Origin: Actinomyces trachealis
GTDB lineage: Bacteria > Actinomycetota > Actinomycetes > Actinomycetales > Actinomycetaceae
Reading direction: 5' to 3'
NCBI RefSeq assembly: GCF_015711475.1
Contig: NZ_CP065027.1
Span: 2,462,251 to 2,526,250 of the forward strand
DNA: 64,000 bases
Positions 48,083 through 57,985 of this stretch are shown here, one piece after another (positions within the stretch are counted from its first letter, which is position 1; each line of letters opens with the position of its first letter). The translations under genes and the position numbers were made by a program. The notes beneath the pieces were generated by a model, which searched no databases, was not told the origin of the DNA, and worked only from the letters and a program-made list of their open reading frames with translations.

Positions 48083-51000
48083 ATGAGCCCTCAGAAACGA
48101 CATGACTCAGAGCAGTCGGCCTCCTTGGCCCGCTCCTCAGCGATCATGTTCGCTGGCACCCTGGTATCTCGCCTCCTTGGCTTTGTGCGTAACGCCCTGG
48201 TGGTGGTGGCCCTGGGGGCCACGGCCTCCGGCGCGGCGGACGCATTCAATACGGCTAACGCCCTGCCCACCCAGCTGTATAACCTGCTGCTAGGCGGCAT
48301 TCTCAACGCGGTGCTGGTGCCGCAGATCGTGCGCGCACTCAAGAAGGACAACGGCGACGACGTCGTCAACCGTCTGCTCACGGCCGCTGGCACGCTGGTG
48401 GCGGTGGTTACGGGCGTGATGACGATCGCCTCACCTTTGGTTGTACTGGCCTACGCCTCTGGCCTGGGCCGTTGGCAGCCCTTGGCGGTGGCCTTCACCT
48501 TCTGGTGCATGCCACAGATCTTCTTTTACGGCCTGACGGCCTTGTGGGGGCAGGTTCTCAACGCTCGCGAGCGCTTTGGCCCATATATGTGGGCACCGGT
48601 TATCAACAATGTGATCGCGATTGCCTCGTTGTTTGCCTACATCAAGATATATGGCTCCTATGCGGCCGGTGAGACCCCGGCTGCCTGGACGGGCTGGCGC
48701 ATCGCGGTGATTGCCGGTGGCGCAACCCTGGGGATCGTGGTGCAGGCGCTGGCCTTGTACGTGCCGCTGCGGCAGATCGGTTTCCGGCCTAAGCTGCTTT
48801 GGGGCGTGCGGGGTATTGGTCTGAAAGAGACCTCGATTGTGGCTTCTTGGGCCCTAGCGGGGATCCTGGTCACGGGCATTGCGGATATCGCCTGGACCAA
48901 CCTTGGCTCTTTGGCGGTGGTACAGGCAGAGAACTCGGCGCAGTCCGGACTGATCGTGCCGTCCACAACCATGTGGAACAACGCCCAACTGATCTATATC
49001 TTGCCCCAGTCACTGGTGACCACCTCTATCGTGACGGCCCTGTTCACGCGTATGAGTGTGAAGGCAGCGGAGAGTGACGGTGCTGGCGTGCGTGATGACT
49101 TCTCCTTGGGCTCGCGCTCGGTGGCGGTGTTTACGATGCTGGCCAGCGCAGGTATCGCCGTGCTGGCCACCCCGGCCCTACAGACCTTTGTTCCTTCCCT
49201 GTCCCTGGCGGAGGCGCAGGCTAGCGCGCCGATCCTGGTGGCCCTGGCTCTTGGCATCGTGCCGCAGGGACTCTGTTTCACCACGCAGCGGGTGCTGCTG
49301 GCTTACACCGACACCCGGCGCCTGTTCTGGGTTTACGTGCCGGTAGGCCTAATCCCGGTGGTTTCTGCGTTTTTTATCCATAAGCTGGCTCCGGCACAGC
49401 ACTGGATGACGCTGGCGGGCGTGGTCAACACGGCTATCAACGTCATAGCGGCGGCCATGTGCGTTCCGTTCATGCTGCATTACCTGCCAGACCTGGATGC
49501 TCCCAGAATTACGCGTACCCACCTGCGTTTGGGGGCTGCTGCGGGTGTGGCCGCTGTTGTGGGCATTGGGGCTCGCGCGCTGCTGGGTCCTGCTGACGGC
49601 TCAATGACGGGACGCCGCCCGGTGGATGCTTTGGTGACTATCTTGGTGGTGGCCTTTGTCATGACGGTGGTCTACGTGCTGGTGGCCATGTTGATGCGGA
49701 CGGAGGAGATAACGGTGGTCACTGGCCCGGCCTCCCGGATCCTGCGCAAGATGGCTAGGCTGCTGGGCCCCGTTGGGGGACCTCTAAACGCGCTGGCGGA
49801 ACGGATGGCGCCCAAGGCTGTGGTACCTGCGCAGGCAGCTGCAGAGGCGACGGCGGATGCAGTCGCGGCAGCTGGTGCGGGTGCTGCCTCGGTGGTGGGG
49901 CTGCCGAGGTCTATTCAGCCGCGCAGCGCCAGATCGGCTGCTACTGTCACACCCGCACCGATAACCCCAGCCGCCGCAGCCACACCGCAGCCACACCTAG
50001 AATTCTCCCATTCAGCACAGCCCATTTCACAACCTGGCGCTACGATGGGTCCAGGTTCTCAGGTCAAAAGAAAGGACCGTGGCGTGGACGAGGGCAAGCC
50101 TATCGGCTCTGGCCGCTACCGGGTCCTAGACACCCTGCCTACGACGCTGCCCCACATCATTCGTCATCGCGGCAAGGACACGATCCTGGACCGGGATGTC
50201 ACCATCTTGCTGCTGACCCCCGCCACCGCATACCGTGAGGAGGTTCTGAGCGCCGCCGCCCGCGCCGTGCTAATTGACGATCAGCGCTGCCAGCGAATCT
50301 ACGACGTAGACCAGGGCCGTGAGGCTTTCATCGTCTCTGAGCCGATCTCTGGTGTAACTCTGCCACACATGGTGGAGCAAGGGCTTGGCGCTGCTCAGGC
50401 CCGCGCGATTATCGGGGAGGCGGCTGAGGCCTTGGCCTCTGCCTCTTTACGCAACTTGCACCACTTGGTGCTGCGTCCTGAATCCATTCGAGTGGACGCT
50501 TCCGGCCAAGTGAAGGTCGCCGGAATTGGTATCGACGGCGCCGCCCGTGGCATGGATTCGCGCTTCCGCAGCCCGCTGCTGGCGGACAAGGATGATGCTA
50601 AGGCCCTAGTGGAGTTGCTTTACTACGCGGTTACTGGCCGATGGCCGGGAAAGCACAGTGGTTACCGCCCGGCACCGCGCCGTGGTGGAATGCCGGTACC
50701 TCCCTCTGAGATCGCTTCTGGTGTGGCACCGGAGATTAATGCGCTGTGTGAGCGGGTTTGGAAGGGTGATGTGCCCCGCTCCGCCGCTGAGGTCGCGGCG
50801 CTTCTGACGCCTTGGCCAAAGGTCGTGCCGCCCAGGCAACCGGTCAAGCCCACTCCCGTGGCCACGCCGCCAGCACCTGTCAAGCCTGCCGCACCCGCTT
50901 TGACGCCGGTTGCCAAGCCAGCTCCGGAGGTTGCAGACGCCTCAGCCACCGGGGGTGCACTGGCAGAGGCAGGGACCCTAGCTGCTGCAGCCACCAGCAC

Positions 51001-52264
51001 CGTGGTGGGCGCTACCCGCAGCTTCTTCACGCGCATCTCCCATTCCATGCGCACGGGGCAGTTCTCACCAGCTGACGTGCAGCAGGTGCAGCCAGCCCAG
51101 ACGAGTCCAGTCAACCAGCCGCCGGTTCCCAAGATGATTACCCCGGAGCAGCCTGGCAGCCCGGCCGACGTCGTCAGCGAGACGCAGGCCTCCGCACCTG
51201 CCAGCAGCCCAGCCCAGGTCGCGAGCCCTGGTCAGGTAGTCAGTCCAACTACGGCTGGCACTCCTATGCTGGCAGCCACTCCCGCCTTCGCTGGTGCGCC
51301 GACGCTAGCGGACGGCCTGGCTGCGGAGGCGCTCAAGGAGCAGGCCAACCAGGAGCAGGCCGGTTTGCAGCAGGGCTCGCCTGGCTTGCGTGCCCGGCGT
51401 GGCGGTGGCCACCCGGTGTTGGAGAACTCGATTCCGACGGTGGTGGTTGGTCCAGGTCAATCCCCGCAGCGCCCTGGCCCTGAGTCCACTCGTGTGGTGA
51501 GCATTGACTCTGTGCGCGGCTCAGGTGTCCCAGTGGCAGTGGAGTCGGACCTGATCACCATCGCGGATGCGAATAGCGACGGGTCAGACCTGCTGGTGGA
51601 GGACTCGGAGCTGGAGGAGCTTGTTGCCGGTGAGCAGGCGGAGAGCAGGCGAATCTCCACCGGCATCATGATGGTTATTGCCGCAGTGGTGCTGCTGGTT
51701 GTTCTTTTCGCGATCTTCAACCTGCTTAACCTGGCCAAGGTGCCGCTGACGGATCAGGAGATCCCGGCAGCCAAGACCGTGCCGTCTCAAAGCGCCGCTG
51801 CGCAGGACGGTGTTCAGTCTGGTGGTCAGCAAGGCGCGCCAGCCGCCGCGCCAGTGCTGACTGGCGCGCAGGTGCTGGATAGCGGGGAGCACCCGGAGCT
51901 TGCAGGCACCATGACTGATGGTGACGTCAATACCGGTTGGTACACCCGTTACTACGACGACCCCTCCGTGCCGAATAATGGCAAGTCTGGTGTGGGCGTG
52001 GCCTTCCCGCTCCAGGCAGCCGCTACGGTCAGTGCCGTCGAGCTGCAGGGAACCGCCGACGGCGGACATTTTGAGCTGCGCAGCACCACTGCGCAGGACC
52101 CTGCCGGGGGCACGCTCCTGGCTGAGGGGGCTTTTGTGGGTGGCACTACCAGTATCTCTGTGTCACCCGTGGAGGCATCTAACTTGGTGCTGTGGGTTAC
52201 GGAGTTCCCACGCACCACGGATGGCAAGAACCGTGTGACGATCTCCGAGGTTACAGTCCGCTGA
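48083..52264 (+). CDS. murJ: MurJ lipid II flippase with pseudokinase and extracellular domain
   Basis: 1393 residues. Residues about 10-560 are a 14-helix MurJ/MviN flippase (start SAIMFAGTLVSRLLGFVRNALVVVALG). A long linker leads to a protein-kinase-like domain at about 667-910 (GSGRYRVLDTLP ... LHHLVLRPESIRVDASGQVKVAGIGIDG). It lacks the HRD Asp and DFG Asp and so is a pseudokinase, as in mycobacterial MviN. After a Pro/Ala-rich stretch comes a membrane helix (about 1193-1215) and a C-terminal discoidin-like domain outside the cell. In mycobacteria the phosphorylated pseudokinase recruits FhaA. ATG 48083 lies two bases after the previous stop. Confidence 0.9.
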   Translation: MSPQKRHDSEQSASLARSSAIMFAGTLVSRLLGFVRNALVVVALGATASGAADAFNTANALPTQLYNLLLGGILNAVLVPQIVRALKKDNGDDVVNRLLTAAGTLVAVVTGVMTIASPLVVLAYASGLGRWQPLAVAFTFWCMPQIFFYGLTALWGQVLNARERFGPYMWAPVINNVIAIASLFAYIKIYGSYAAGETPAAWTGWRIAVIAGGATLGIVVQALALYVPLRQIGFRPKLLWGVRGIGLKETSIVASWALAGILVTGIADIAWTNLGSLAVVQAENSAQSGLIVPSTTMWNNAQLIYILPQSLVTTSIVTALFTRMSVKAAESDGAGVRDDFSLGSRSVAVFTMLASAGIAVLATPALQTFVPSLSLAEAQASAPILVALALGIVPQGLCFTTQRVLLAYTDTRRLFWVYVPVGLIPVVSAFFIHKLAPAQHWMTLAGVVNTAINVIAAAMCVPFMLHYLPDLDAPRITRTHLRLGAAAGVAAVVGIGARALLGPADGSMTGRRPVDALVTILVVAFVMTVVYVLVAMLMRTEEITVVTGPASRILRKMARLLGPVGGPLNALAERMAPKAVVPAQAAAEATADAVAAAGAGAASVVGLPRSIQPRSARSAATVTPAPITPAAAATPQPHLEFSHSAQPISQPGATMGPGSQVKRKDRGVDEGKPIGSGRYRVLDTLPTTLPHIIRHRGKDTILDRDVTILLLTPATAYREEVLSAAARAVLIDDQRCQRIYDVDQGREAFIVSEPISGVTLPHMVEQGLGAAQARAIIGEAAEALASASLRNLHHLVLRPESIRVDASGQVKVAGIGIDGAARGMDSRFRSPLLADKDDAKALVELLYYAVTGRWPGKHSGYRPAPRRGGMPVPPSEIASGVAPEINALCERVWKGDVPRSAAEVAALLTPWPKVVPPRQPVKPTPVATPPAPVKPAAPALTPVAKPAPEVADASATGGALAEAGTLAAAATSTVVGATRSFFTRISHSMRTGQFSPADVQQVQPAQTSPVNQPPVPKMITPEQPGSPADVVSETQASAPASSPAQVASPGQVVSPTTAGTPMLAATPAFAGAPTLADGLAAEALKEQANQEQAGLQQGSPGLRARRGGGHPVLENSIPTVVVGPGQSPQRPGPESTRVVSIDSVRGSGVPVAVESDLITIADANSDGSDLLVEDSELEELVAGEQAESRRISTGIMMVIAAVVLLVVLFAIFNLLNLAKVPLTDQEIPAAKTVPSQSAAAQDGVQSGGQQGAPAAAPVLTGAQVLDSGEHPELAGTMTDGDVNTGWYTRYYDDPSVPNNGKSGVGVAFPLQAAATVSAVELQGTADGGHFELRSTTAQDPAGGTLLAEGAFVGGTTSISVSPVEASNLVLWVTEFPRTTDGKNRVTISEVTVR

Positions 52265-52332
52265 GGCGGGAACAAGCACGGTGCCTGGGCGGTTAGCTTG
52301 GCTGCACGCCAACTAACTTCTCAAGGAGAACC

Positions 52333-53259
52333 ATGGTCCACGACGTCGTCATCATCGGCTCCGGTCCTGCCGGCTACACGGCTGCCGTCTATGCTGCCCG
52401 CGCTGGTCTGGCGCCGGTGGTCTTGGCAGGCTCAGTCACCGCAGGTGGAGCGCTGATGAACACCACCGAGGTTGAGAACTACCCCGGATTCGTTGAGGGC
52501 ATCATGGGGCCGGAGCTCATGACTCAGATGCAGGAGCAGGCGGAGCGTTTTGGTGCTGATGTGCGCTTTGAAGATGTAACAGCGCTAGACCTGCGCGGCG
52601 AGGTCAAGCGGGTTACCACGGAGGAGGAGGTATATGAGGCTCGCGCTGTGATCATCTCCACCGGCTCGGAGTACCGCAAGCTTGGGGTCGACGGCGAGGA
52701 CCGCCTCTCAGGGCATGGAGTCTCGTACTGTGCCACCTGTGATGGCTTCTTCTTCAAGGACCAGGACATCATTGTGGTGGGCGGTGGCGACTCGGCGATG
52801 GAGGAGGCCACCTTCCTGACGCGATTCGCCCGCTCTGTGACAGTGGTGCACCGCCGCGACCAGCTGCGCGCCAGCCAGGCGATGGAAAAGCGCGCCAAGG
52901 CCGACCCGAAGATCACCTTCGCCTGGAACTCTCAGGTGGTGGCGCTCCACGGTGAGGACTCTCTGACTGGGGTCACCTTGCGTGACACAGTGACCGGGGA
53001 GGAGCGGGAGCTCGCAGCCACCGGCATCTTTGTAGCCATCGGCCAGGTCCCGCGCAATGAGCTTGTGAAGGACGTGCTGGAGCTGGACGATAAGGGATAT
53101 ATCAAGGTGCAGGTGCCCAGCCAGCGCACCGGCATGCCCGGGGTCTTCGCCTGCGGCGACGTCGCAGATCCCATCTACCAGCAGGCGGTGACCGCCGCCG
53201 GCTCCGGCTGCCGCGCAGCACTGGACGTGGAGGCCTACCTGGTTGAGCTTGAGGCCTGA
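52333..53259 (+). CDS. trxB: Thioredoxin-disulfide reductase
   Basis: 308 residues. FAD-binding [17 protein letters not shown] at the N-terminus, redox motif CATC in [11 protein letters not shown] at about 132-136, NADPH-binding [13 protein letters not shown], and the C-terminal FAD motif [10 protein letters not shown]. It reduces thioredoxin with NADPH; trxA follows 110 bases later. AAGGAG precedes the ATG. Confidence 0.96.
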   Translation: MVHDVVIIGSGPAGYTAAVYAARAGLAPVVLAGSVTAGGALMNTTEVENYPGFVEGIMGPELMTQMQEQAERFGADVRFEDVTALDLRGEVKRVTTEEEVYEARAVIISTGSEYRKLGVDGEDRLSGHGVSYCATCDGFFFKDQDIIVVGGGDSAMEEATFLTRFARSVTVVHRRDQLRASQAMEKRAKADPKITFAWNSQVVALHGEDSLTGVTLRDTVTGEERELAATGIFVAIGQVPRNELVKDVLELDDKGYIKVQVPSQRTGMPGVFACGDVADPIYQQAVTAAGSGCRAALDVEAYLVELEA

Positions 53260-53276
53260 ACCTAGTCAGAGGCGCT

Positions 53277-53319
53277 GGTGGCCACCTGGGCATATCCGTG
53301 CCTAAGGTGGCCACCATCT
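53277..53319 (+). terminator. Rho-independent terminator after trxB
   Basis: TGGTGGCCACCT and AGGTGGCCACCA form a perfect 12-bp stem, followed by TCTTTGTT. It separates trxB from trxA, so trxA probably has its own promoter. Confidence 0.8.
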
Positions 53320-53368
53320 TTGTTAACATATTTATCAGGTCGACCTATGGAAGACTAAGGAGTTTGCG

Positions 53369-53695
53369 ATGACTTCCAGTAAAGCGCTGCGAGGGGACGA
53401 CTTTGAAGTGACCGTTGCCGCCAGTGACGTGCCTGTGGTGGTGGACTTCTGGGCACCATGGTGTGGTCCGTGCCGTCAGATGGCACCAGTGGTTGAGGAG
53501 GTTGCCAAGCAGTTCGAAGGGCAGGTTGCGTTCTACAAGCTGGATGTTGACGTCAATCCCGAGATCGCCAGCAAGCTGAAAATCCGTACGATCCCAACCT
53601 TTGTGCTCTTTGAGGGTGGGAAGGAGGTGCATCGCTTCGGGGGTGCGCGTCCCAAAGCGAAGTTCATCCAGGAGATTCAGCAGGCGCTCAAGTGA
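53369..53695 (+). CDS. trxA: Thioredoxin
   Basis: 108 residues with the standard active site WCGPC (FWAPWCGPCRQMAPV, about residues 30-35) and cis-Pro loop RTIPTFVLF. It is the small dithiol carrier reduced by the trxB product just upstream. ACTAAGGAG precedes the ATG. Confidence 0.96.
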   Translation: MTSSKALRGDDFEVTVAASDVPVVVDFWAPWCGPCRQMAPVVEEVAKQFEGQVAFYKLDVDVNPEIASKLKIRTIPTFVLFEGGKEVHRFGGARPKAKFIQEIQQALK

Positions 53696-53701
53696 GTTTC
53701 C

Positions 53702-53717
53702 GGTTTCACGTGAAACC
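53702..53717. promoter_or_regulatory. parS site 1
   Basis: GGTTTCACGTGAAACC, matching the ParB-binding consensus core GTTTCACGTGAAAC, five bases after the trxA stop. Confidence 0.85.
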
Positions 53718-53763
53718 ACACGCACCCTTATGTGCTGCGCTACGCAACATGTAGCGATATCGT

Positions 53764-53806
53764 CCGTCCCTCCGCGTCAGTCCCAGGCACCGGCGCGGAG
53801 GGACGG
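53764..53806 (+). terminator. Terminator after trxA
   Basis: CCGTCCCTCCGCG and CGCGGAGGGACGG form a perfect 13-bp stem with a 17-base loop; the flank CCTTCT is only weakly T-rich. Confidence 0.65.
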
Positions 53807-53865
53807 CCTTCTCCTGAGGCAACTACACTGGGCATACGACGCGAAGACTTGAAAGTGGGGCCACC

Positions 53866-55293
53866 ATGCAGTTCATTTCCACCCGGGGCGGCATGAACCC
53901 CGCTGGATTCACCGAGGTGCTCCTAGACGGCCTGGCACCCGACGGCGGGCTGGTAGTGCCCGAGCACCTGCCAACCATCACTGCTGATGTCCTGGAGAAC
54001 TGGCGGACGCTGTCCTACGCCGAGCTGGCCGCCAAGGTCATAGGACTCTTTGCCACAGACATCCCCGCGGATGAACTGTCTTCCATGACAGCTCGGGCAT
54101 ACGGGCCTGAGCGTTTCCCAGCGCCCGTAGTTCCCGTGGAGCTACTGGAGGATGGTATCGGGCTGGTTGGTCTGTCTGAAGGGCCCACAATGGCCTTCAA
54201 GGACCTGGCTATGCAGTTCCTGGGTCAGGCGGTGCCGCATGTCCTCTCCCTGAGGGGAGGGGTGCTCAATATCCTGGGCGCTACCAGCGGCGACACCGGC
54301 TCCGCTGCTGAGCACGCCTTCCGCAACAGCCCCGGCGTCGCCGTCTTTATGCTCTCGCCAGCGGGCCGGATGAGTGCCGTGCAACGGGCACAGATGTACT
54401 CCCTGACCGAGCCCACCATCCACAACATCGCTGTGCGTGGCGTGTTCGACGACTGCCAGAATCTGGTCAAGGAGCTCAACGCGGATGCCGCCTTCAAAGC
54501 ACAGTATCATCTAGGCGCCGTCAACTCGATCAACTTTGGCCGCATCGCCGCACAGTGCGTCTACTATGTCTGGGCGTGGTTGCGCGTGACTGACGTACTA
54601 ACACCCGAGCAACGGCGGGCAGAGCACGTCAGTCCCAGATTCTCCTTCTCTGTACCCTCTGGGAACTTCGGCAACATCTACGCCGGGCACTTAACACGGG
54701 AGATGGGGGTGCCGGTACGCAGGCTCTTCCTGGCCACGAATGAAAACAATGTGCTGGACGAGTTCTTCTCCACTGGCGTCTATCGGCCACGGTCGAGCGA
54801 ATACACTTACGCGACCTCAAGCCCTTCGATGGATATCTCCAAGGCCTCTAATCTGGAGCGCTTCCTGTGGGCACTGCTTGGCCCTGAGGAGTTCAAGATC
54901 CGTTGGGCTGGTTTGGAAAGCTCTGGAGAGGTGGACCTGTCTGCGCACCTTGAGCGCATGCACCAGCACTTTGGCTTCGTGTCCGGCTCTTCCACGCATC
55001 AGGATCGGTTAGCCGCTATCGCGGAGGTCCACGCGGAACATGATCGTTTGATTGACCCACACACCGCAGACGGCTGGACGGTAGCGCGTCGACTGGCTGA
55101 GCCAGACGAGACGGTCATGGTCATGGAGACCGCCAAGGCAGCCAAGTTCGAGGCAACGGTAGCTGAAGCACTCCGCTCACCCATACCATCCACGCCTGAT
55201 ATCGAGAACCTTTTGGCCCTGCCGCAGTGGGTCGAGGAGATTGCGAACTCCGCAAACACACTGCGGGAGATCATTCAGAAGCAGGCGCTCTAG
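53866..55293 (+). CDS. thrC: Threonine synthase
   Basis: 475 residues. PLP-dependent enzyme making threonine from O-phosphohomoserine. The N-terminal RGGMNPAGFTEVLLDGLAPDGGL and the PLP-Lys motif MAFKDLAMQF near residue 112, with SGDTGSAAEHAF in the phosphate-binding loop, identify the long form of ThrC. Starts at ATG 53866 behind GTGGGG. No other threonine genes are nearby. Confidence 0.95.
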   Translation: MQFISTRGGMNPAGFTEVLLDGLAPDGGLVVPEHLPTITADVLENWRTLSYAELAAKVIGLFATDIPADELSSMTARAYGPERFPAPVVPVELLEDGIGLVGLSEGPTMAFKDLAMQFLGQAVPHVLSLRGGVLNILGATSGDTGSAAEHAFRNSPGVAVFMLSPAGRMSAVQRAQMYSLTEPTIHNIAVRGVFDDCQNLVKELNADAAFKAQYHLGAVNSINFGRIAAQCVYYVWAWLRVTDVLTPEQRRAEHVSPRFSFSVPSGNFGNIYAGHLTREMGVPVRRLFLATNENNVLDEFFSTGVYRPRSSEYTYATSSPSMDISKASNLERFLWALLGPEEFKIRWAGLESSGEVDLSAHLERMHQHFGFVSGSSTHQDRLAAIAEVHAEHDRLIDPHTADGWTVARRLAEPDETVMVMETAKAAKFEATVAEALRSPIPSTPDIENLLALPQWVEEIANSANTLREIIQKQAL

Positions 55294-55356
55294 CCATGCA
55301 CGTCGGCGAGTCGGGTTGGTTCATCCGACCCCGCTCGCCTGGTCTCTGCGGATACT

Positions 55357-55372
55357 GGTTTCACATGAAACC
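55357..55372. promoter_or_regulatory. parS-like site 2 (one mismatch)
   Basis: GGTTTCACATGAAACC has CACATG instead of CACGTG in the centre. It lies between thrC and the aminotransferase gene. Confidence 0.6.
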
Positions 55373-55434
55373 GCCTCTGGCGGTGGTACACGACCGCCTC
55401 GCATCACATCAGGCATAAAACGCAATCTGTTTCG

Positions 55435-55450
55435 TGTTTCACGTGAAACA
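55435..55450. promoter_or_regulatory. parS site 3, perfect consensus
   Basis: TGTTTCACGTGAAACA is a full 16-base match to the bacterial parS consensus. The rest of 55294-55614 holds only a small GTCTCA/TGAGAC dyad at 55503-55516. Confidence 0.92.
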
Positions 55451-55614
55451 CAGCCGACTGGTCCCGTCAGGTCTTACACCCGGAATGACTTCCCAGATCA
55501 TGGTCTCACCTGAGACTGCGCAGGGAGAGAATCCGGTCCCCGATATGCCCCGGAAATCCCTGCGTGGCAGAATCATTCCACCACGCACCACCGGGGAGCG
55601 TATGGGAGGAAATC

Positions 55615-56922
55615 ATGATTGAGCATCGCACCGTGAAGGGGAATCGGCTAGACCCATGGTTGGACAGCTACGCCGCACGAGCTCACGGCTTGCGAGCCTC
55701 TGAAACCCGCTCGCTGTTCGCCGTAGCATCACGTCCTGAGGTTGTTTCCCTAGCTGGTGGCATGCCGAATCTCAAGGACTTACCCCTTGATCAGCTCGCG
55801 GATGCTACCGCCCAGATGCTCCGAAAGGATGGCGGGAAGGCTCTCCAGTACGGCAACGGTCAAGGCTTGGCACGCCTCCGTGAACAGATCACTGAGGTCA
55901 TGGCTCTGGAAGGTATTGAGGCCGACCCAGAGGACGTCGTCGTTACCACTGGATCCCAGCAGGCCGTAGACATCATCACCGAACTCTTCATTGACCCCGG
56001 AGACGCGATCCTCACAGAGGCCCCAACCTACGTGGGCTCGCTGTCTATCTTCTCCACCTACCAGGCCCATGTAGAACAAGTTCCCATCGACGCTGAGGGC
56101 ATCATCCCCGAAGCCCTGGAGGAGTCGATCACACGACTGGAAAGGGAAGGCAAACGAGTCAAGTTCTTCTACTGCCTGCCCAACTTCCACAACCCAGCCG
56201 GCGTCACCCTCTCTGAGGCGCGACGACCCCAGATCATCGAAATCTGCCACCGTCACCACGTGCTCATCGTGGAGGACAACCCCTACGGTCTGCTTGGCTT
56301 TGAGGGGCAGACCTACACAGCACTCAAGACTTTGGCACCAAACGACGTCATCTACCTGGGTTCTTTTTCCAAGATCTTCGCGCCGGGATACCGCGTTGGT
56401 TGGGCTGTTGCGCCCCCCGCGGTGCGAGACAAACTCAAACTCGCCTCTGAAGCCGCGATTCTCTGCCCCTCCTCCATGGGCCAGTACTCCATCTCCATGT
56501 ACATGGAGAACTTCGACTGGAAGCATCAAATCCAGACCTTCCGGGGCATGTACCGGCAGCGCCGCGACGCCATGATCGCGGCCCTAAACGAGCACATGCC
56601 CATGTGCACGTGGAACGTTCCTGACGGCGGCTTCTACGTCTGGGTGGGCTTGCCAGAGGGCCTAGACGCAAAGGACATGCTGCCCCGGGCCGTCACCAAT
56701 CTGGTTGCCTATGTCTCCGGCACCGCCTTCTACGCAGGAGGGCAGTCCGGCCAAGATCACGTGCGACTGTCATTCTGCTACCCCGAGCCCGCAGAGATTC
56801 GGGAAGGCGTGCGCCGCCTGTCTGAAGTTGTCATTCACGACCTAGAGCTGCGCGACCTCTTCGGACCAGCTACCCCACGTCCCAGCACTGGCGTCAGCGC
56901 GCCAGCACCCGACCAGATCTGA
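55615..56922 (+). CDS. PLP-dependent aminotransferase, class I (2-aminoadipate transaminase/LysN-like)
   Basis: 435 residues, fold type I. Motifs: SLAGGMPNLKDLP, GNGQGLARLREQI, TTGSQQAVDIITELF, NFHNPAGVTLS, VEDNPYGLLGFEG and the PLP-lysine motif YLGSFSKIFAPGYRVGW. This is the MocR-type aminotransferase domain without a GntR HTH, as in LysN/ARO8-like enzymes. Substrate uncertain. ATG 55615 follows GGGAGGA. Eleven bases separate it from ddl. Confidence 0.88.
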   Translation: MIEHRTVKGNRLDPWLDSYAARAHGLRASETRSLFAVASRPEVVSLAGGMPNLKDLPLDQLADATAQMLRKDGGKALQYGNGQGLARLREQITEVMALEGIEADPEDVVVTTGSQQAVDIITELFIDPGDAILTEAPTYVGSLSIFSTYQAHVEQVPIDAEGIIPEALEESITRLEREGKRVKFFYCLPNFHNPAGVTLSEARRPQIIEICHRHHVLIVEDNPYGLLGFEGQTYTALKTLAPNDVIYLGSFSKIFAPGYRVGWAVAPPAVRDKLKLASEAAILCPSSMGQYSISMYMENFDWKHQIQTFRGMYRQRRDAMIAALNEHMPMCTWNVPDGGFYVWVGLPEGLDAKDMLPRAVTNLVAYVSGTAFYAGGQSGQDHVRLSFCYPEPAEIREGVRRLSEVVIHDLELRDLFGPATPRPSTGVSAPAPDQI

Positions 56923-56933
56923 GGAGTACTGCC

Positions 56934-57893
56934 ATGAACGCCACTATCACAGGCACCGAGCCGCTCCGCGTCGCTGTCTTAGCCGGAGGCCTGAGCCACG
57001 AAAGAGATGTCTCCCAGCGCTCCGGACACCGCGTGGCCCAAGCGCTACGCCATCTAGGCCACCAGGTCATCATTCTGGACGTGGACGCCAAACTGCTCTC
57101 CTCCCTGCGCTCCTTCGCTCCAGACGTCATCTGGCCGCTAGTTCACGGTGGACCGGGAGAGGACGGAGGGCTGCAGAACGTCCTTCTAGCCCTTAAGACC
57201 CCCTACGTGGGAACGCACTCTGACGGCTGCCAGCGGTCTTCCTTCAAGCCAACCGCCAAGGCCACAGTGCGCACTGGCGGGGTTCTCACCCCCGACTCGC
57301 TGACCCTCCCTAAGGCGTACTTCGCCCAGTTGGGGGCGCAGGAGGTGTTGACCCTGGTAGCGGACCACCTGGGCTTTCCCGTCGTCGTCAAACCAAACCA
57401 AGGTGGCTCGGGTCTGGGCGTCTCCTACGCTTCCAGCGCCGATGCGCTACGTGCCGCGATGGTCACCTGCTTTGCCTACGACGAACGGGCCCTAGTGGAG
57501 AAGTACGTTGAAGGCACTGAGTTGGCCGTCAGCGTAGTAGATACGGGTCAGGGTCCACGTGCGCTACCGCCGGTGGAAGTGGTCTCCGAGGGGCAGTACG
57601 ACTTCGACGCCCGCTACAACCCCGGACGCTCTGAGTACTTCGCGCCGGCCCGCCTGGACGCGGCACAGAGCGTGCTCGTGCAAGAGACCGCGCTCAAGGT
57701 CCACCAGACCTTGGGTCTGGGCAACATCTCCCGCACGGACCTCATCCTCTCCGAAGACGGCACACCATGGTTCATTGATGTGAATGTGGTGCCGGGTATG
57801 ACGGAGACCTCGCTCTTTCCGATCGCCGCTGAGGCTGCTGGTGACCTGGCGCAGCTCTACGACGATCTAGTCCACAACCCGCTCTGCCGCTGA
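56934..57893 (+). CDS. ddl: D-alanine-D-alanine ligase family (ATP-grasp)
   Basis: 319 residues. LAGGLSHERDVSQRSG at the N-terminus, PLVHGGPGEDGGLQ, then the ATP-grasp core: VVKPNQGGSGLGVS, EVVSEGQYDFDARYNPGRSEYF and the metal-binding end FIDVNVVPGMTETSLFP. These fit Ddl, which joins two D-Ala for peptidoglycan. It forms an operon with the aminotransferase and ends in a terminator. Confidence 0.87.
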   Translation: MNATITGTEPLRVAVLAGGLSHERDVSQRSGHRVAQALRHLGHQVIILDVDAKLLSSLRSFAPDVIWPLVHGGPGEDGGLQNVLLALKTPYVGTHSDGCQRSSFKPTAKATVRTGGVLTPDSLTLPKAYFAQLGAQEVLTLVADHLGFPVVVKPNQGGSGLGVSYASSADALRAAMVTCFAYDERALVEKYVEGTELAVSVVDTGQGPRALPPVEVVSEGQYDFDARYNPGRSEYFAPARLDAAQSVLVQETALKVHQTLGLGNISRTDLILSEDGTPWFIDVNVVPGMTETSLFPIAAEAAGDLAQLYDDLVHNPLCR

Positions 57894-57903
57894 ACTCGAT
57901 AGG

Positions 57904-57939
57904 AGAGGGCCCCGGCCATCTTGGTGGTCGGGGCCCTCT
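57904..57939. terminator. Terminator between ddl and parB
   Basis: AGAGGGCCCCGGCC pairs with GGTCGGGGCCCTCT (14 bp, one wobble) around ATCTTGGT. It separates convergent ddl and parB and may serve both. No T-run follows. Confidence 0.75.
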
Positions 57940-57962
57940 GCTGTATCTACTATTCAGCCTGT

Positions 57963-57978
57963 GGTTTCACGTGAAACC
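57963..57978. promoter_or_regulatory. parS site 4
   Basis: GGTTTCACGTGAAACC, eight bases after the parB stop. Confidence 0.87.
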
Positions 57979-57985
57979 AGAGCCG

